In this document: one piece after another, positions 62,302-64,000 of the stretch
Position numbering within the stretch: position 1 is the stretch's first letter
Layout: every line of letters begins with the position of its first letter
NCBI GenBank assembly: GCA_015057325.1
Contig: SVEQ01000002.1
Span: 124,001 to 188,000, forward strand
Direction: 5' to 3'
Source of the DNA: Lachnospiraceae bacterium
Lineage (GTDB): Bacteria; Bacillota; Clostridia; Lachnospirales; Lachnospiraceae
Length of the DNA: 64,000 nucleotides
Position numbers and translations under genes: made by a program
Notes under the pieces: model-generated
The model's input: only the letters and a program-made list of their open reading frames with translations
What the model was told of the DNA's origin: nothing
Databases searched by the model: none

Positions 62302-64000
62302 CTATTCCACATTCTTAAGTGCTTCATCCATAGGAACTCTCTTAATTTTAAAGAACTGGAACAGTGCAACAACAAGGTACGTAACAAGCATAAGAGAAAA
62401 CATTTCCGCATAGAGCCTCGGTGTTATAATAAGTTCAAACCAACCGCCATAGCCTTTTAAGAATATTCTAAGTATTACCTGGAAAAAGGCTGTATTGATT
62501 ATCATTGACATTATTGCAGAGAAAACAACAACCCACACTGAAGACATCAGATAAAGGCTTGAAATCTCGCCATTGGAATATCCCAAAATCTTTGTCATCG
62601 AAATTGACGTTGTGTTTTTCTCAAGAATAATCTTTGTAAGCAGGAATATAAGCAATGCAAAGAGTACAAGCGCAAACACATTGAGCATTCCAAAAAGCGA
62701 TCCCATAGAAACGTCCATCTGTCTTGACAAAGCCGTAAGGTCGTCCTCCGTAATCTGCGTTGCAATATTGTCCTCACGAAGATAAGTACCCTCAAGATTG
62801 ACATCAGAGAAATATCCGTTATAGAAGTTACTGTCCTTCTTACCCGTAATCTGCCCCATGAAAATATCCATCTGGTCATCTTCGTCACTCTCATTTATTA
62901 TCACATCTTCAAAAACATCACACCAATTATCCTTTGTCATGTATATTCCAAGACTTGATTTGCATTCCCTAATCCCTCTTACTTCAAACGCATATAAATG
63001 ATTCCCGAACTCTTCTTTCATAGTTATGATATCACCGCGTTTTAAGTTATATTTTTGTGCCATATCAGAGGTTATAACAACGCCCTCATCAGGTATATCC
63101 CAATCTGCAAAATACTTAGTGTTATCATATATTCCGTATAAACTTATATCCTCAGGATCATAGAAATCATCAATCATCTTAAGTGTCGTTACGCAATACT
63201 TTTCCGCAACATCTTCAGGCAGTTCCTGCTTGGCCTTGATAATATACTGATAGTCACTAGGCTTATATTTGATAGCATTTTCACTATAATTACGAAGTAG
63301 CGGTGTCATAATCAATCCAAACATAAGCAAAAGTCCCGCAAAAACAATTCCAAAAAACAGTGTCACATAACTGCTTACATTTTGCAAAATAACTCTGATA
63401 CGAAACCTTGTAAAGAACTTGAAATGTGGAAGCTTAACCGCTTTCTTTCTCTTATGCTTCACTATATCTCTTCTTATGAATTGCAAAGGTGTAAATGATA
63501 ACTTCCGCCACAACTCTATACTGATAACAATGGTCATAATCAAAACAGGAATTACCGTCGTCTTCACAAATGCTTCAGAACTGAAGTATGAAACATAATG
63601 TGTGAGGCTGTAACTATCCCTGTACATATTAGCTGCGATATCCTCAAACACCGTATATCCCAAAACATTCCCAACAAGTGCAGCCGCAAGTGTTACAATC
63701 ACCGGTGATATAAGATAATGCCTAAATATTTCGCCTTTTGTATATCCTGAAGCTCGAAGAGTTCCGATAACCGTTGCTTCACGCGTTACCATATGACCTA
63801 CAGTTACCGCAAATACAAATCCCATAATTGCAACAAGAACATACAAAAGTACAAGCATCATAGGTTTGTCGTGTCCCATATCATTGCCCGCGAAATGAAT
63901 TGCACTATTGGCATACTCCGGTATGAAGTTTTTTAGAGAATTACTTGTTTCAATCGCATCCATCGCAATGTCAGTTGCAAGATCATCTGAAACCTCTTTC
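62302..64000 (-). CDS. FtsX-type ABC transporter permease (partial)
   Basis: The frame is open to the right edge, so the N-terminus lies outside the window; 565 residues are visible. Seven hydrophobic segments: three early ones (about 38-150 of the visible part), one near 205-225 followed by a large extracytoplasmic domain, and three C-terminal helices. EATVIGTLRASGYTKGEIFR and TSISMTKILGYSNGEISSLY are the characteristic helix-loop motifs of FtsX permeases. Its ATPase is presumably upstream, outside the window. Not closely similar to the permease at 49845-52448. Confidence 0.9.
   Translation of the reverse strand, partial: KEVSDDLATDIAMDAIETSNSLKNFIPEYANSAIHFAGNDMGHDKPMMLVLLYVLVAIMGFVFAVTVGHMVTREATVIGTLRASGYTKGEIFRHYLISPVIVTLAAALVGNVLGYTVFEDIAANMYRDSYSLTHYVSYFSSEAFVKTTVIPVLIMTIVISIELWRKLSFTPLQFIRRDIVKHKRKKAVKLPHFKFFTRFRIRVILQNVSSYVTLFFGIVFAGLLLMFGLIMTPLLRNYSENAIKYKPSDYQYIIKAKQELPEDVAEKYCVTTLKMIDDFYDPEDISLYGIYDNTKYFADWDIPDEGVVITSDMAQKYNLKRGDIITMKEEFGNHLYAFEVRGIRECKSSLGIYMTKDNWCDVFEDVIINESDEDDQMDIFMGQITGKKDSNFYNGYFSDVNLEGTYLREDNIATQITEDDLTALSRQMDVSMGSLFGMLNVFALVLFALLIFLLTKIILEKNTTSISMTKILGYSNGEISSLYLMSSVWVVVFSAIMSMIINTAFFQVILRIFLKGYGGWFELIITPRLYAEMFSLMLVTYLVVALFQFFKIKRVPMDEALKNVE

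Noticed and set aside
1-64000. CRISPR arrays, insertion sequences or prophage genes
   Set aside because: No regularly spaced repeats, transposase, integrase or phage structural gene could be found on either strand.

Overview
The window is low-GC DNA from a spore-forming, probably motile Firmicute, most likely a member of the Lachnospiraceae (Clostridia). The signs are spoVA genes, a spore-type LysM/GH18 hydrolase, cheB and a flagellin lysine methylase, a T-box on aspS, a SAM-I riboswitch, pyruvate phosphate dikinase, and the gene order M16C peptidase-era-recO-lipoprotein-glyS. The genus cannot be fixed from sequence reading alone. TAG ends several intact genes, so the standard bacterial code applies. 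No CRISPR array, transposase, integrase or rRNA was seen.

1-9.2 kb is accessory DNA. A leftward operon encodes an RNase H1-N-like protein, a 26-residue receiver-like peptide, two unknown small proteins and a very large protein in one frame: ClpB-type AAA+, receiver-like segment, FtsH-type AAA+ and M41 zinc protease. Upstream lie a SAM-riboswitch-controlled N-formylglutamate amidohydrolase-family gene, an Asn/Ser-rich membrane protein, and a copy of one operon gene broken by a single stop. A Phd/RelE-type toxin-antitoxin pair sits between two copies of the 3' end of ppdK. The AAA+/M41 operon is the best candidate here for an undescribed system.

9.2-34.3 kb is mostly housekeeping on the minus strand: ppdK, an SH3/NlpC-P60 wall hydrolase, glyS-lipoprotein-recO-era-M16C peptidase, two tRNAs, a DUF1700 protein, a transglutaminase-like protein, a TetM-like GTPase fused to a Rae1/NYN nuclease, aspS with T-box, a lectin-like surface protein, nudC, fliB, proB and a DHH phosphoesterase.

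34.4-43.4 kb holds spoVAA-AB-AC (plus strand), cheB, a YbaK deacylase, an L,D-transpeptidase, an ArsR regulator with an interrupted partner gene, a pair of inverted structured repeats, and a split heavy-metal export system (P-type ATPase plus separate HMA chaperone) behind a long ArsR-type palindrome.

43.4-64 kb holds a GntR/ABC/solute-binding-lipoprotein operon with a promoter dyad, a RhuM/Fic remnant, a MacB/Bce-like ABC transporter with an adjacent two-component system whose kinase lacks membrane segments, xylB, a ZIP transporter, a radical SAM/AlkD repair pair, an XRE/DUF2975 pair, a LysM-GH18 spore hydrolase, a DUF5684 protein and a second FtsX-type permease cut by the right edge.
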